The notes below the pieces were generated by a model. It had not been told where the DNA came from. It saw only the letters and a list, made by a program, of their open reading frames with translations, and did no database searches. A program made the position numbers and the translations under genes. A DNA stretch of 61,548 bases from Microbacteriaceae bacterium. GTDB taxonomy: Bacteria > Actinomycetota > Actinomycetes > Actinomycetales > Microbacteriaceae. The stretch is taken from the NCBI GenBank assembly GCA_025464975.1, contig JAODMT010000002.1, forward strand, positions 1 through 61,548. The letters are read 5' to 3'. This document shows, in pieces, positions 15,842-25,336 of this stretch (position 1 is the stretch's first letter; the number at the start of each line of letters is the position of its first letter).

Positions 15842-18103
15842 CTAGTCCGCTTCGCGGAAGATGCCGGCGGGCAGTGTCCCGCCGGATACGAGGTAGAGCC
15901 GCTGGGTCGCTCGAGTCATCGCAACGTAGAGGGCACCGGCCCCCCGCTCGGATGCGGCAAGGATCGCATCGGGGTCCACCACGACGACGGCATCGAACTC
16001 GAGACCCTTGGCCTCCTGCGGGGTGATTACGGCGATGTCTCGGGAGAGTCCGATCGGTCCGAGACCGACCGCCGAACCGAATTCCTCCGCGAGCCGACCA
16101 TTGAGTTCCTGAATTTGGGACTCAAGCACGATCACGGCCAGCGTTCCGCCCTCCTCAAGCGCGCGATCGCGACGCACCGCCTCCGCGGCATCCGCCACGA
16201 CCTCGATCGGCCACTGGCTCGATCGAACGGCCCGCGACGGGGTCACGCTCAGCCCGTGGGCAACCGCCATCGACTCGGCGGCCGTCGCAATCTGGCTCGG
16301 CGTGCGGTAGTTCACCGTCAACTCCTCGAGGCGCCAACGGTCGACCTCTGGCGACCCGTTCAGGAGCGGGGCGAGCGCCTCCTTCCAGGTCGAGGCCGCG
16401 GCGGATGACGCGGCCTGCGCTATGTCGCCGACGATCGTGAAGGATCTCGACGGGCCGCGCCGAAGCAACAGCCGCCACTGCATCGGCGACAGCTCCTGTG
16501 CCTCGTCGACGACGACATGGCCGTAGGTCCAGGTGCGGTCTGCCGCGGCCTTTTCCGCCGTTGTCGCCCGGTCCCCGAGTTCGGCAAAATTGTCGGCGAG
16601 CGACTTCGCGTCGACCAGTCCGCCGACCTGCATGTTCTCAATTGCGCGCTCGGCGTTTTCGATGTCCCGCTTGCGCTGCTGCTTCGCTTCGCGCTTCACG
16701 GCGGCATCGGCGATGTTGTATTCGCCCAGGTACCCCGCGGCCTCGTCGAGCAACGGTATGTCGGAGATCGTGAGGTCGCTGTCGCGCTCGCGGCGAAGGA
16801 GCGCCCGGCGATCCGGGCTCCAGTCGGGCGTCAGCTCGGCGAGCCACTGCGGGCGGGCGTACAAATCCTGGAGCAGTTTCTGCGGAGTAAGCGGCAGCCA
16901 TGCGGTATTGAGCGCGACCCGCACGTCCTCCGCGGAACGGAGATCCTCGCGCAGCATCGGCAGGTCGCTGTCGTCCATCGAGTTTCCCGCGTCGGTCAAC
17001 TGGGCGAGCCACTGACGCGAGAGCGCGGCCAGCGCGTTCTTGACGAAGGTCACCCGTGCCTCGTTGTGCGGCTTTCCCGTCTCTCTCGCCCGAGCGATAG
17101 CGGTGGACACGAGCTGCGGATGCAGCGTGAGCCGGTCACCGTTGACCTCGAGATCCTCCGGCCGGGCCGGCACGCGCTGACGCGACCGAACGGCGCGGGC
17201 GATGAGATCGGCCATGACCGACTGACCCTTGAGGGCCGCGACGGCCGGCGGGTCATCGTGCGTCGCCTCGACGCCCGGAAACAGTTGGCCGACGCTCGCA
17301 AGCACTACGCCGGTCTCGCCGAGCGACGGAAGCACCGCCTCGATGTACTGGAGGAACGACCGGGACGGTCCGACGATGAGCACGCCGGAGGAGCGCAGAC
17401 GATCCCGGTGCGAATACAACAGGTAGGCGGCGCGGTGCAGCGCGACGGCGGTCTTTCCGGTGCCGGGACCGCCCTGCACGACGAGCACGCCCCTGAGGTC
17501 AGAGCGGATGATTCGGTCCTGCTCGGCCTGAATGGTCGCGACGATGTCGGACATTCGACCGGTGCGCTGCGCCGTGAGGGCTGCGAGCAGCGCCCCCTCG
17601 CCCTGTAGTTCACTGGTCTGGCGCTCGAGCAGCGCGGCGTCGAAGATCTCGTCCTCGATCCGGATGATTCTGCGCCCCTTGGACAGCAGGTGGCGCCGGG
17701 CGCGGGCCCCGAGCGGCGTCGCGGCAGTGGCCTGATAGAACGCGCTGGCTTGCGGGACCCGCCAGTCGAGCAGGATCGGCTGAAGGTTCTCGTCACGAAG
17801 CCCGATCCTGCCGATGTAGCGGAGCACGGAGCCGTTGGTTCCGTCGTCCTCGCCATCGTCTGCCTCGGCCGCGAACTCCAGCCGACCAAACGCGAGCCGT
17901 TCGTCGACCTCGCGCAGTTGCATTATTCGGTCCTCGTAGATGCGGGCGAAGGTGTCGCGCTCCGAGCGCCCCTGGTGATTGCCGCCGACATCGAGCAGGC
18001 GGACGGCATCCAGCTGCTGCTCTGCTTCCCGCTGCAGTGCATCCAGCCGCGCATAGAGCTTCGCTACGTACTCTTGCTCGTGCTGCAATTCGCTGTCGAT
18101 CAC
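15842..18103 (-). CDS. helR: HelD/HelR-like RNA polymerase-associated helicase ATPase
   Basis: 753-residue UvrD-like superfamily-1 ATPase. It opens with a long coiled-coil (MIDSELQHEQEYVAKLYARL onward) and a conserved YIGRIGLRD/LLDWRVP segment, the pattern of actinobacterial HelD/HelR. Walker A is GGPGTGKTA at about 211-219; Walker B is VVVDEAQELSP; LTVNYRTPSQIA, ITPQEAKGLEFDAVVVVDP and LYVAMTRATQRLYLV complete the helicase motifs. HelR-type proteins remove RNA polymerase from DNA and can displace rifamycins. I see no rifamycin-associated element upstream, so resistance is an inference only. GTG at 18103 follows AGGGG. Same strand as the PrsW gene upstream. Confidence 0.85.
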   Translation of the reverse strand: MIDSELQHEQEYVAKLYARLDALQREAEQQLDAVRLLDVGGNHQGRSERDTFARIYEDRIMQLREVDERLAFGRLEFAAEADDGEDDGTNGSVLRYIGRIGLRDENLQPILLDWRVPQASAFYQATAATPLGARARRHLLSKGRRIIRIEDEIFDAALLERQTSELQGEGALLAALTAQRTGRMSDIVATIQAEQDRIIRSDLRGVLVVQGGPGTGKTAVALHRAAYLLYSHRDRLRSSGVLIVGPSRSFLQYIEAVLPSLGETGVVLASVGQLFPGVEATHDDPPAVAALKGQSVMADLIARAVRSRQRVPARPEDLEVNGDRLTLHPQLVSTAIARARETGKPHNEARVTFVKNALAALSRQWLAQLTDAGNSMDDSDLPMLREDLRSAEDVRVALNTAWLPLTPQKLLQDLYARPQWLAELTPDWSPDRRALLRRERDSDLTISDIPLLDEAAGYLGEYNIADAAVKREAKQQRKRDIENAERAIENMQVGGLVDAKSLADNFAELGDRATTAEKAAADRTWTYGHVVVDEAQELSPMQWRLLLRRGPSRSFTIVGDIAQAASSAAASTWKEALAPLLNGSPEVDRWRLEELTVNYRTPSQIATAAESMAVAHGLSVTPSRAVRSSQWPIEVVADAAEAVRRDRALEEGGTLAVIVLESQIQELNGRLAEEFGSAVGLGPIGLSRDIAVITPQEAKGLEFDAVVVVDPDAILAASERGAGALYVAMTRATQRLYLVSGGTLPAGIFREAD

Positions 18104-18223
18104 TCAAACCCCTAGAGCTGGAACCGGCACAAAAATCCGGCGTTCAAGTTTAGTTGCCAGAGCAGCGGCGAACCGACGGCACAGTCTCAGAATTCTTCAA
18201 TCACCCAGAATCCGGACAATCAC

Positions 18224-19438
18224 TCAGAAACCGAATCTTCCGACCGGCAACGGCGGAAGCGAGGCGAGGGCACGGCGGTCATCAATCAGTCGTGAGAGGA
18301 GCACGCCCTCGGCCTCGTTCGAGCCGATGCCCTGCCGGTCGTTGACCAAACGCTCCCGGGTGAAGGCGAGTGACGTCGCATCGCGCACGAACCTGCGGTA
18401 CTGCGGGCCGAGTCGATTCCGGGTCGCCCAGGCCATGCCCTGCCGGCGCCCCGCCCCGGTCGAGAGCAGATTCACCTCGCTAGGGGTGAACCAGCCGACC
18501 GCGGCGTACTCCGCGAGCCGCTCCCGCGTGAGCCGCTGTTCGTGCCGGCGCAGAGCGGCAACGATTGCGACGCCGACGATGAACAACGGAAGCTGGACGA
18601 GAACGTAGTAGCTGAACCAGTCGGTCGCCCAGTAGCCTGCGCTGTTCCAGAAGGAGTGAAGGAAGATCGCCGGGATGAGTCCGAGCACGAAGTATCCGAT
18701 GGCGCCCAGCGGACCGGTGCGCCTCGCCGCGATGCCGAGCACCAGACCGGTAGAGGCGGTGAACATCACGTGGGCGAACGGGGAGAGGATGGCGCGAAGC
18801 ACGAAGGTCTGAACGAGGACTCCGCCGACTCCCCTGTCCTGGTTGATCGCCAGGCCGAAATACTGCAGGTTCTCGGTGAAGGCGAACCCGATCGCGATGG
18901 TCGACCCGTAGACGATCCCATCGACCGGCCCGTCGAACGTGCGACGCATCGCCCACAGCAGGAGAAGGATGCCGAATCCCTTCGCCGACTCCTCGACGAC
19001 CGGGGCCTGCACTACCGTCTCGAAGAACGCGGCGACGCCCGTTCCGCGCAGTCCCGCTCGCGCCTCGAACATTTGCGTGATCCCGGAGAAGGCCAGGGAG
19101 ACGAGTACGGCGACGCCCGCCCCCCACAGGAAGGCGAACACCAGGCTGCCCCGCGGTTCCGGTTCCCAGCGATCGATCCAGCGGATGAAGAGAAGCACCG
19201 TGAGAAGCGGGATGGTGGCGAGCACCGTCGCGACCAGAAGCGCGCCCGGGCCGAGCACGACCAGGAGGTACCAGGCGACGACGAGCACGCCCGCCGACAG
19301 CACAACGAAACCGATGACGGCGAGCACGATGGTCGCGGCGCGTCGCCGCACCGGCCGCGTGACCGGAACCTGCATCGGATTCTCGACGACCGGCCGCTGG
19401 TTGGCGATCACCGCGGGCGGGCGCCCCTGATCAGTCAC
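18224..19438 (-). CDS. PrsW-family intramembrane metalloprotease
   Basis: 404-residue polytopic membrane protein of the PrsW/CPBP metalloprotease superfamily. Expected active-site motifs are present: two Glu in APVVEESAKGFG, Glu in IGFAFTENLQYFG, His in SPFAHVMFTASTG and His in PAIFLHSFWNSAGYW. In Bacillus, PrsW makes the first cut in an anti-sigma factor; the substrate here is unknown and no anti-sigma gene lies nearby. About nine hydrophobic helices are followed by a cytoplasmic tail of about 110 residues rich in Arg. GTG at 19438 is used. It is followed, after 120 bp, by the HelR-like gene on the same strand. Confidence 0.87.
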   Translation of the reverse strand: MTDQGRPPAVIANQRPVVENPMQVPVTRPVRRRAATIVLAVIGFVVLSAGVLVVAWYLLVVLGPGALLVATVLATIPLLTVLLFIRWIDRWEPEPRGSLVFAFLWGAGVAVLVSLAFSGITQMFEARAGLRGTGVAAFFETVVQAPVVEESAKGFGILLLLWAMRRTFDGPVDGIVYGSTIAIGFAFTENLQYFGLAINQDRGVGGVLVQTFVLRAILSPFAHVMFTASTGLVLGIAARRTGPLGAIGYFVLGLIPAIFLHSFWNSAGYWATDWFSYYVLVQLPLFIVGVAIVAALRRHEQRLTRERLAEYAAVGWFTPSEVNLLSTGAGRRQGMAWATRNRLGPQYRRFVRDATSLAFTRERLVNDRQGIGSNEAEGVLLSRLIDDRRALASLPPLPVGRFGF

Positions 19439-19531
19439 GCTCGGTCTCGAGGGCGTTCGGGAGGAACCTCATGCGACCAGCCTAGGATTCTCGGGCCGAT
19501 TTGCTTAGGCCGATTCTCTTAACGTCGGGGT

Positions 19532-20059
19532 TCAGCGGCGCGTGATCGGCGCGACCTCGACCTGAGCCGGCTCGAGGATGATCCCGTCCTCGCTCAGAAA
19601 CGTAACGGTCACCGGACGCTTCGAAGCCACCTCACGGTAGAAGGTCGACGGACCGGCCTCGGTCGGCCGATGTTTGTCGCCCCACGCCGTGAGGGCGGCA
19701 AGCACGGTGTTGAGCTCAACGCCGGTCTCGGTGAGGTGATAGCTGAAGCGCATTCGCGACCCGTCACTCCGGTAGGAGCGACGTTCGAGCACACCGGCGG
19801 AGACCAGTGTCGCGAGCCGGTCGGTGAGGACGTCGGTTGAGACGCCAAGGCTATCCGTGAAGTCGGAGAAGCGGGTCTTGCCGGCCGCGGCATCCCGCAC
19901 GATCAGCATCGTCCATTTCTCACCAAGCACCTCGAGGCTCCGAGCCACGGAGCACGGTTGACCGACCGACGCTGCGCTCGACGGGGCTGCGCTCGACGGG
20001 GCTGCGCTCGACGGGGCTGCCCTAAACGGGGCGGTGCTCGACGGACCGGCAGGAGTCAT
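19532..20059 (-). CDS. HxlR-family transcriptional regulator
   Basis: 175-residue repressor/activator with a winged helix (CSVARSLEVLGEKWTMLIVRDAAAG, LTDRLATLVSAGVLERRSY, YHLTETGVELNTVLAALTAWGDKH). The Cys at the start of the domain is the residue that senses oxidants or electrophiles in several HxlR/MarR-type proteins. Residues 8-32 are Ser/Ala/Pro repeats (SSAAP) made by a 15-bp tandem repeat. A further C-terminal 40 residues form a beta-rich tail. ATG at 20059. It is divergent from an MFS exporter, with a clear palindrome between them, so it most likely controls that exporter and itself. Confidence 0.87.
   Translation of the reverse strand: MTPAGPSSTAPFRAAPSSAAPSSAAPSSAASVGQPCSVARSLEVLGEKWTMLIVRDAAAGKTRFSDFTDSLGVSTDVLTDRLATLVSAGVLERRSYRSDGSRMRFSYHLTETGVELNTVLAALTAWGDKHRPTEAGPSTFYREVASKRPVTVTFLSEDGIILEPAQVEVAPITRR
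19980..20024. repeat. 15-bp tandem repeat in the HxlR gene
   Basis: GACGGGGCTGCGCTC at 19980-19994, 19995-20009 and, with small changes, 20010-20024. In frame, it gives the SSAAP pentapeptides near the N-terminus of the minus-strand regulator. Confidence 0.85.
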
Positions 20060-20077
20060 GATGCAACAATAACCATG

Positions 20078-20100
20078 CTGACTTGGGATGCCCAAGTTAG
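20078..20100. promoter_or_regulatory. Putative HxlR operator (palindrome)
   Basis: CTGACTTGGG-ATG-CCCAAGTTAG: ten-base arms with one mismatch around a 3-bp spacer, including the perfect ACTTGGG/CCCAAGT core. It lies 19 bp upstream of the HxlR start codon and 66 bp upstream of the divergent MFS start, as expected for autoregulation and control of the exporter. Binding is inferred from position and symmetry. Confidence 0.75.
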
Positions 20101-20165
20101 CGTGCTAGCTTCTGCTTACCCCATGAGCTCGAGGATGAGCGATTCGCCGCCATCGAAAGCCACTC

Positions 20166-21362
20166 ATGCCCTCCCTCAGTAAACGAAGCAGCTTCTGGAC
20201 CGCGGCGACGGTCGCCGCCGTCGCACTCTGGGCCAGCGGTTCCCCCGCGATGGTTTACCCCATTTACGTTGCCGAGTGGCATCTCGCGCCGATCGCGATC
20301 ACCTCCATCTTCGCGGTCTACCCGATCAGCCTTGTCGTCATCCTCATCGTCTTCGGCAGCATCTCGGACTTCATCGGGCGCCGGGCCACGCTGCTCGCGG
20401 GCGTCGGGATGATGGCGGTCGGAATCTTGCTGTTTGCGATCGCCCCGGATGTTGGATGGGTGTTCGCCGGCCGGGCGCTGCAGGGAATCGGAGTCGGACT
20501 CGCGATGAGCCCGGCTAGTGCAGCGATGGTGGAATTCAATCCGAGCGGAAATTCCGCGAGGGCGAGCTCGATCAACACCGCCGCGACGGCTCTCGGACTC
20601 GCGCTGGCAACAATCGTCGGAGGGGCACTCGTGCAGTTCGCGCCGTTCCCCGGGCACCTCAGCTACTGGGCACTCTTCGTGATCACGATCTCGGTGTTGG
20701 TTCTCGTCGCATTCCTGCCTCGAGGTGTCGCCGGATCGAGCGTCAACGAACGCTGGCGGCCGCGCGGAATCCGAGTTCCCCGAGGGCTCGGTGGCGTCTT
20801 CGTTACGTCAGCGATCGCAATTACCGCCGGATTCGCGATGGGTGCACTCTTGCTTTCGCTCGGCTCGGAGATCGCGAAGCAACTGCTGAGGACACAGAAC
20901 GCGTTCGTGGCTGGCACCGTCATCTCCCTCTCGGCGGTGGCGATCGGTGTCGCCGCCATTCTCGCGCGTCGGCTCGAACCTCGCACCGCCATCGCGATCG
21001 GCGGTCTCGCCACGGCGGTGGGGATGGGCTTCATCGTGGTGTCGGCCGTCGCGTCATCCCTGCCCGTCTTCCTGGTCGCCTCCATAGTGTCCGGGACGGG
21101 GTACGGTCTGCTCTTCTTGGGAGGACTCGGCCTCACGAATCGATTCGCGCCGGCGCACCACCGGGCCCAGATGCTCTCGGCCGTGTACCTCGTCGCCTAC
21201 CTCGCGCAGGGACTCGTCGCCGTCGCGGTTGGCCTCTCGGCCACGGCCGTCGGGCTCGCCCCGGCGGTCGATATCTGGGCGCCGATCATTGCGGGCATCT
21301 GCGTCGTGGCGACTCTGCTCGCTGTCGTGGTCGGCCGCAGGTCGCGCGAAGCGCTTGCCTGA
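20166..21362 (+). CDS. MFS transporter (putative drug exporter)
   Basis: 398-residue transporter with about 12 helices. GSISDFIGRRATLLAGVGMM is the MFS signature loop after helix 2, and RALQGIGVGLAMSPASAAMVEFNP is the typical helix-4/5 segment of drug-proton antiporters. Its neighbour, a divergent HxlR regulator with an operator between them, points to inducible efflux. The substrate is unknown. ATG at 20166 follows GAAAG. The next gene downstream is convergent. Confidence 0.85.
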   Translation: MPSLSKRSSFWTAATVAAVALWASGSPAMVYPIYVAEWHLAPIAITSIFAVYPISLVVILIVFGSISDFIGRRATLLAGVGMMAVGILLFAIAPDVGWVFAGRALQGIGVGLAMSPASAAMVEFNPSGNSARASSINTAATALGLALATIVGGALVQFAPFPGHLSYWALFVITISVLVLVAFLPRGVAGSSVNERWRPRGIRVPRGLGGVFVTSAIAITAGFAMGALLLSLGSEIAKQLLRTQNAFVAGTVISLSAVAIGVAAILARRLEPRTAIAIGGLATAVGMGFIVVSAVASSLPVFLVASIVSGTGYGLLFLGGLGLTNRFAPAHHRAQMLSAVYLVAYLAQGLVAVAVGLSATAVGLAPAVDIWAPIIAGICVVATLLAVVVGRRSREALA

Positions 21363-21378
21363 GTGAACGCTCGGGCGG

Positions 21379-22746
21379 TCAGAACACCTTCCCGGGGTTG
21401 AGGATGCCCTTCGGGTCGAAGACCGCCTTGATCTGCCGTTGAATCTCGAGCTGGTCGTCGCCGAGCTCATCCCTTAGCCAGCGCTTCTTGAGCGTGCCGA
21501 CGCCGTGTTCGCCGGTGAGCGTTCCGCCGAGTCGCAGGGCCGCCGCGAATAGCTCGCCTGCCGCGGCCCAGATCTGTTCGGGCACCGAACCATCGGGCAG
21601 TGGCGTGAACACGAAGTTCGGGTGAAGGTTTCCGTCACCCGCGTGAGCGACTGTCGGGATGACGATTCCGTAGCGAGCGCCGATCACACCTATTTCGGCG
21701 AAGATTTCGGGCAGCACACTTCGCGGGACGGCGATGTCTTCGATGAGCACCGTTCCCTGGGACTCGAGCGCCGGATGGAACGCCCGGCGGATCGCGAACA
21801 GTCGCTCGCCCTCGGCCGGATCCGTGGTCAGTTCGGCGTCACCCCCGAGCGAGTGGATGAGCGCGAGCGCATCGGCCGCTTCGGTCACGCTCGCGGCACC
21901 ATCCGTCTGCACGAGTAGGAAGGTTGCGCCTCGGTCGGAGAGTCGTTCGCCGAGGAACGCGTCGATCGCGAGAAGCGCGGCGTGGTCGAGGAGTTCGAGC
22001 GCGGCCGGCCGGATTCCCGCCGCGGTGATGGCGGCGGAGGCCGCTGCCGCCGTGACAATGTCGGGAAACCAGGCCCCGATCGTGGCGATCGGGCCGGTCG
22101 GCAGCGGGCGAAGCTTCACCGTTGCCTCGACGATGACCCCGAGAACTCCTTCAGATCCGATCATCAGGGCCGTGAGATCGAGGCCGGTGACCCCCTTCAC
22201 GCTGCGGTGACCAATGGTGAGCAGCCGTCCGTCCGGCAACACGACCTTGAGCCCGAGCACCGATTCCCTGGTGACGCCATACTTCGCACAGAGCAGGCCG
22301 CCCGCGTTTGTCGCGATGTTGCCGCCGACCGTTGAGATGGCTTTGCTCGCCGGATCGGGGGCGAACCACAGCCCCTCCTCGGCGAGCGCGGCGTTCAACT
22401 GGGAGTTGATGATTCCGGGTTGAACGACCGCGAGCTCATCCGCGACCGAGATCTCGAGGATCCGGTCGAGGGCGAGGGTCGACAGCACGATCTCCCCCGC
22501 CCGCCCGATTGCTCCACCGGCGAGGCCCGTTCCGGCTCCGCGCGGCACGACCGGAACGCCGAAGCGGTTCGCGATCCGCAGGGTCGTCTGCACCTCCGCG
22601 GTCGTTCGAGCGGTAACGACGGCGAGCGGACTGCTGCCGGAATCGTGGCCGGACTTGTCGCGCCTCAGGCCGGAGAGCACGGCGGAATTCGTCGACACCG
22701 CATCGCCGAGTTCGGTGCGAAGCGCCTCGAGAACGTCGCCGGTCAT
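21379..22746 (-). CDS. FAD-linked oxidase of the glycolate/D-lactate dehydrogenase type
   Basis: 455-residue flavoprotein. The N-terminal PCMH-type FAD domain shows VPVVPRGAGTGLAGGAIG, GNIATNAGG and KVVLPDGRLLTIGHRSVKGVTG; the C-terminal domain has HAGDGNLHPNFVF and GTLTGEHGVGTLKKRWL, both hallmarks of GlcD/D-lactate dehydrogenases, and ends FDPKGILNPGKVF. It oxidises a 2-hydroxy acid and passes electrons on; no iron-sulfur partner (GlcE/GlcF) is next to it. ATG at 22746 lies 13 bp after the ribokinase stop, so the two are probably one transcript. Substrate (glycolate versus D-lactate) cannot be told from sequence alone. Confidence 0.85.
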   Translation of the reverse strand: MTGDVLEALRTELGDAVSTNSAVLSGLRRDKSGHDSGSSPLAVVTARTTAEVQTTLRIANRFGVPVVPRGAGTGLAGGAIGRAGEIVLSTLALDRILEISVADELAVVQPGIINSQLNAALAEEGLWFAPDPASKAISTVGGNIATNAGGLLCAKYGVTRESVLGLKVVLPDGRLLTIGHRSVKGVTGLDLTALMIGSEGVLGVIVEATVKLRPLPTGPIATIGAWFPDIVTAAAASAAITAAGIRPAALELLDHAALLAIDAFLGERLSDRGATFLLVQTDGAASVTEAADALALIHSLGGDAELTTDPAEGERLFAIRRAFHPALESQGTVLIEDIAVPRSVLPEIFAEIGVIGARYGIVIPTVAHAGDGNLHPNFVFTPLPDGSVPEQIWAAAGELFAAALRLGGTLTGEHGVGTLKKRWLRDELGDDQLEIQRQIKAVFDPKGILNPGKVF

Positions 22747-22759
22747 CGCGCCGCCCCAG

Positions 22760-23686
22760 TCATCGCACGACGCCGAGAGAGGCGTCGATGGCGTCGCGCA
22801 TCGGGACGGACGGCACCGCGCCGATCGACTGAACGGACAGCGCCGCTGCGGCGGTCGCAAACCGGGCGGCCGCGCCATATTCCATGCCCTCGGCGATGGC
22901 GGCGGCGAATGCCCCGCAGTAGGTGTCTCCGGCGCCCGTCGTGTCGATCGCGGTCACCGGCATGGCCGGAATCCGCGCGACTTCCACGCCACCGTCGTAG
23001 AGCACCGATCCGCTGGATCCGAGTGTGACCACGAGCCGACTCGCGAGCCCGGCGAGGGTGACCGATGCGGTCTCCAGGTCATCCGATCCGGCGATCAGGC
23101 ACGCTTCGTGCTCATTGACGATCAGATAGTCGAGGTCTTCAAGCATCGCCAGCGGCAGCTCCCGAGCGGGCGCGGCATTGAGCATCGTGACCACGCCGCG
23201 CTGTCGACCGATCAGAGCCGCGGCTTCGATGGCGGGTAGCGGCAGTTCGAGCTGCATGAGAAGCACCGCGCTTGCTGCGATCGCCGCGTTCTCCTCGTCG
23301 GTGAGCCGGGTCACCGTTCCGTTCGCTCCGGAGGCGACGATGATCGTGTTCTCGCCCGAGTCATCGACCACGATGAAGGCTTGCCCCGTGGGCTCGGACA
23401 CGCGCCGCACGAGATCACCAGCCACCCCGGCGGCGGCCATTGTGTCGGCGAGCAGGTCGCCGTTCTCGTCGCGGCCGAGCGCCCCGACAAAGGTGGTTGC
23501 CGCACCGGCGCGAGCCGCGGCTACCGCCTGGTTGAGCCCCTTGCCTCCGGGATACCGGTCGGCCCGGTCGGCGATGAGCGTCTCCCCCGGCTCCGGGATT
23601 CGTGCCACGGAGAACACCACATCAAGGTTGGCGCTTCCCAGGATTGTCACGCCGGTAAGGTCGGAGGCCTGAGCCGCATCGGTCAT
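22760..23686 (-). CDS. rbsK: Ribokinase (PfkB family)
   Basis: 308-residue sugar kinase. Substrate-binding motif YPGGKGLNQAVAAARAGA (about 45-63) and the catalytic/anion-hole motif DTTGAGDTYCGAFAAAI (about 255) match ribokinases; NEHEACLIAG is the usual metal/nucleotide contact. It phosphorylates ribose, or possibly deoxyribose, to the 5-phosphate. The deoxyribose-phosphate aldolase operon is about 27 kb away, so a shared pathway is possible but not shown by position. First gene of a likely two-gene unit with the GlcD-like oxidase. Divergent from the Ada-AlkA gene. Confidence 0.85.
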   Translation of the reverse strand: MTDAAQASDLTGVTILGSANLDVVFSVARIPEPGETLIADRADRYPGGKGLNQAVAAARAGAATTFVGALGRDENGDLLADTMAAAGVAGDLVRRVSEPTGQAFIVVDDSGENTIIVASGANGTVTRLTDEENAAIAASAVLLMQLELPLPAIEAAALIGRQRGVVTMLNAAPARELPLAMLEDLDYLIVNEHEACLIAGSDDLETASVTLAGLASRLVVTLGSSGSVLYDGGVEVARIPAMPVTAIDTTGAGDTYCGAFAAAIAEGMEYGAAARFATAAAALSVQSIGAVPSVPMRDAIDASLGVVR

Positions 23687-23777
23687 CCGGCCAGCCTAAA
23701 CTGTCGCGAGCGCTGAGCTGGCCAGTCGCGTCCGAATTCCGCTAGTCAGGGCGGCGGTCCGGTGTAAGAGTTGACCC

Positions 23778-25274
23778 GTGACTTCAGCACAACCCGCCAT
23801 CGTGCGCCGATCCGATGCCCTCTTCGACGAGCGCTATCGCGCCATGTCGGCGCGCGACTCGCGATTCGACGGGCAATTCATCACCGGCGTACATTCGACC
23901 GGCATCTACTGTCGCCCGAGCTGCCCGGCGATGACGCCCAAACGGTCCAATGTCACCTTTTACCGCACCGCGGCCGCCGCGCACGAGGCGGGCCTTCGCG
24001 CGTGCAAGCGCTGCCTTCCCGACGCGGTGCCCGGGTCCCCGGACTGGAACCTCCGCGATGACGTCGCGGCCCGCGCGATGCGACTGATCGCCGATGGGAC
24101 GGTGGAGCGGGAGGGCGTCACCGGCCTCGCGAGTCGCCTCGGATACACGACTCGCCACCTCAACAGGGTGCTCGTCGGCGAGCTCGGCGCCGGTCCGCTC
24201 GCCCTCTCCCGCGCACACCGGGCCCAGACCGCCCGCACGCTCCTGTCGACGACCGACCTTTCCATCGCCGATGTGGCTTTCGCCGCCGGATTTTCGAGTA
24301 TCAGGCAGTTCAACGACACAGTCCAGGCGGTCTATCAGACGACGCCGACGCTCCTGCGCGGCGTCGGGCGGCGCAGCTCCGGTGGGGTGGCCGCCTCCGG
24401 CGCGACGTCCATCACACTCCGACTGCCGGCGAGGGCCCCCTTCGACGGAGCGGGTTTGCTCACCTTCTTCGCCGACCACGCCGCGGCAGGTATCGAGTCC
24501 GGTGACTCTGAGGCCTTCTCCCGATCGGTGCGGCTTCCCCACGGAATCGCCTCGCTAAAGGTCAGACTCGACGGACCGAGCGCGGTATCGTGCAGCGTCA
24601 GACTCGAAAACATCGCGGATTTGGCGACCCTGGTGTCCAGGGTTCGTCGGCTGTTCGACCTCGACGCCGATTCCGAGGCAATCGACGCCGCACTCGCGAG
24701 CGACCCGGCACTCGCGCCGTCGGTGCAGGCGAACCCCGGCCTCCGCATCCCCGGTAGCCTCGACCCGGAGGAGTCGCTGTTCCGCACGATGATTGGCCAG
24801 CAGGTTTCCGTCGCGGCGGCGCGAACCGTCATCGGCACAGTCGCCCGGGGGCTCTCGGCCACGCCGGGTCTCTTCCCCACCGCGACGGAGATCGCCGAGC
24901 GGGGTCACGAGGTGCTTCGGGGACCGGTGCCACGCGTCGCCGCCATCATCGGCGCCGCACGGGCCATCGGGGACGGTCGGCTGACCCTCGATGTCGGGAT
25001 GTCGACGGAAGAACTGACCCGGGAGCTGATCGCGCTGCCCGGGGTCGGGCCATGGACCGCCGGCTACGTGGCGACCCGCGTTCTCGGGTCGCCGGACATC
25101 CTGTTGACCACCGATCTCGTGCTGCTCACCAACGCGACCCGGCTCGGTCTGCCGCCGACGGCGAAGGGTCTCGCCGCCTATGGGGAACGCTGGGCACCCT
25201 GGCGAAGCTACGCCGGGGCCCACCTGTGGCGGCTGCCGGGCGCTGACGCGCGCCGCGCTCGGCCCGGCGGCTAG
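23778..25274 (+). CDS. alkA: Ada-type regulator fused to AlkA DNA-3-methyladenine glycosylase
   Basis: 498-residue alkylation-repair protein. Residues about 10-85 are the Ada zinc domain with four Cys ([18 protein letters not shown]), whose first Cys accepts methyl groups from phosphotriesters; about 95-195 is an AraC-type helix-turn-helix ([34 protein letters not shown]); then the AlkA N-terminal domain and a HhH-GPD glycosylase domain ([18 protein letters not shown] with catalytic Asp in LLTTDLVLL). Known actinobacterial fusions sense damage and excise alkylated purines. GTG at 23778. No separate O6-methylguanine transferase gene is in the window. Confidence 0.9.
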   Translation: MTSAQPAIVRRSDALFDERYRAMSARDSRFDGQFITGVHSTGIYCRPSCPAMTPKRSNVTFYRTAAAAHEAGLRACKRCLPDAVPGSPDWNLRDDVAARAMRLIADGTVEREGVTGLASRLGYTTRHLNRVLVGELGAGPLALSRAHRAQTARTLLSTTDLSIADVAFAAGFSSIRQFNDTVQAVYQTTPTLLRGVGRRSSGGVAASGATSITLRLPARAPFDGAGLLTFFADHAAAGIESGDSEAFSRSVRLPHGIASLKVRLDGPSAVSCSVRLENIADLATLVSRVRRLFDLDADSEAIDAALASDPALAPSVQANPGLRIPGSLDPEESLFRTMIGQQVSVAAARTVIGTVARGLSATPGLFPTATEIAERGHEVLRGPVPRVAAIIGAARAIGDGRLTLDVGMSTEELTRELIALPGVGPWTAGYVATRVLGSPDILLTTDLVLLTNATRLGLPPTAKGLAAYGERWAPWRSYAGAHLWRLPGADARRARPGG

Positions 25275-25302
25275 CTCGGGTCGGTGGACAGTTCAGCTCC
25301 GC

Positions 25303-25336
25303 TTAGCTCGGCTCGGCGGCTAGCTCGGCTCGGCGG
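25303..25336. repeat. 17-bp tandem repeat
   Basis: TTAGCTCGGCTCGGCGG at 25303-25319 followed by CTAGCTCGGCTCGGCGG at 25320-25336, with a decayed copy near 25271. It fills the spacer between the convergent Ada-AlkA and aspartase genes and abuts the aspartase stop codon. Confidence 0.8.
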
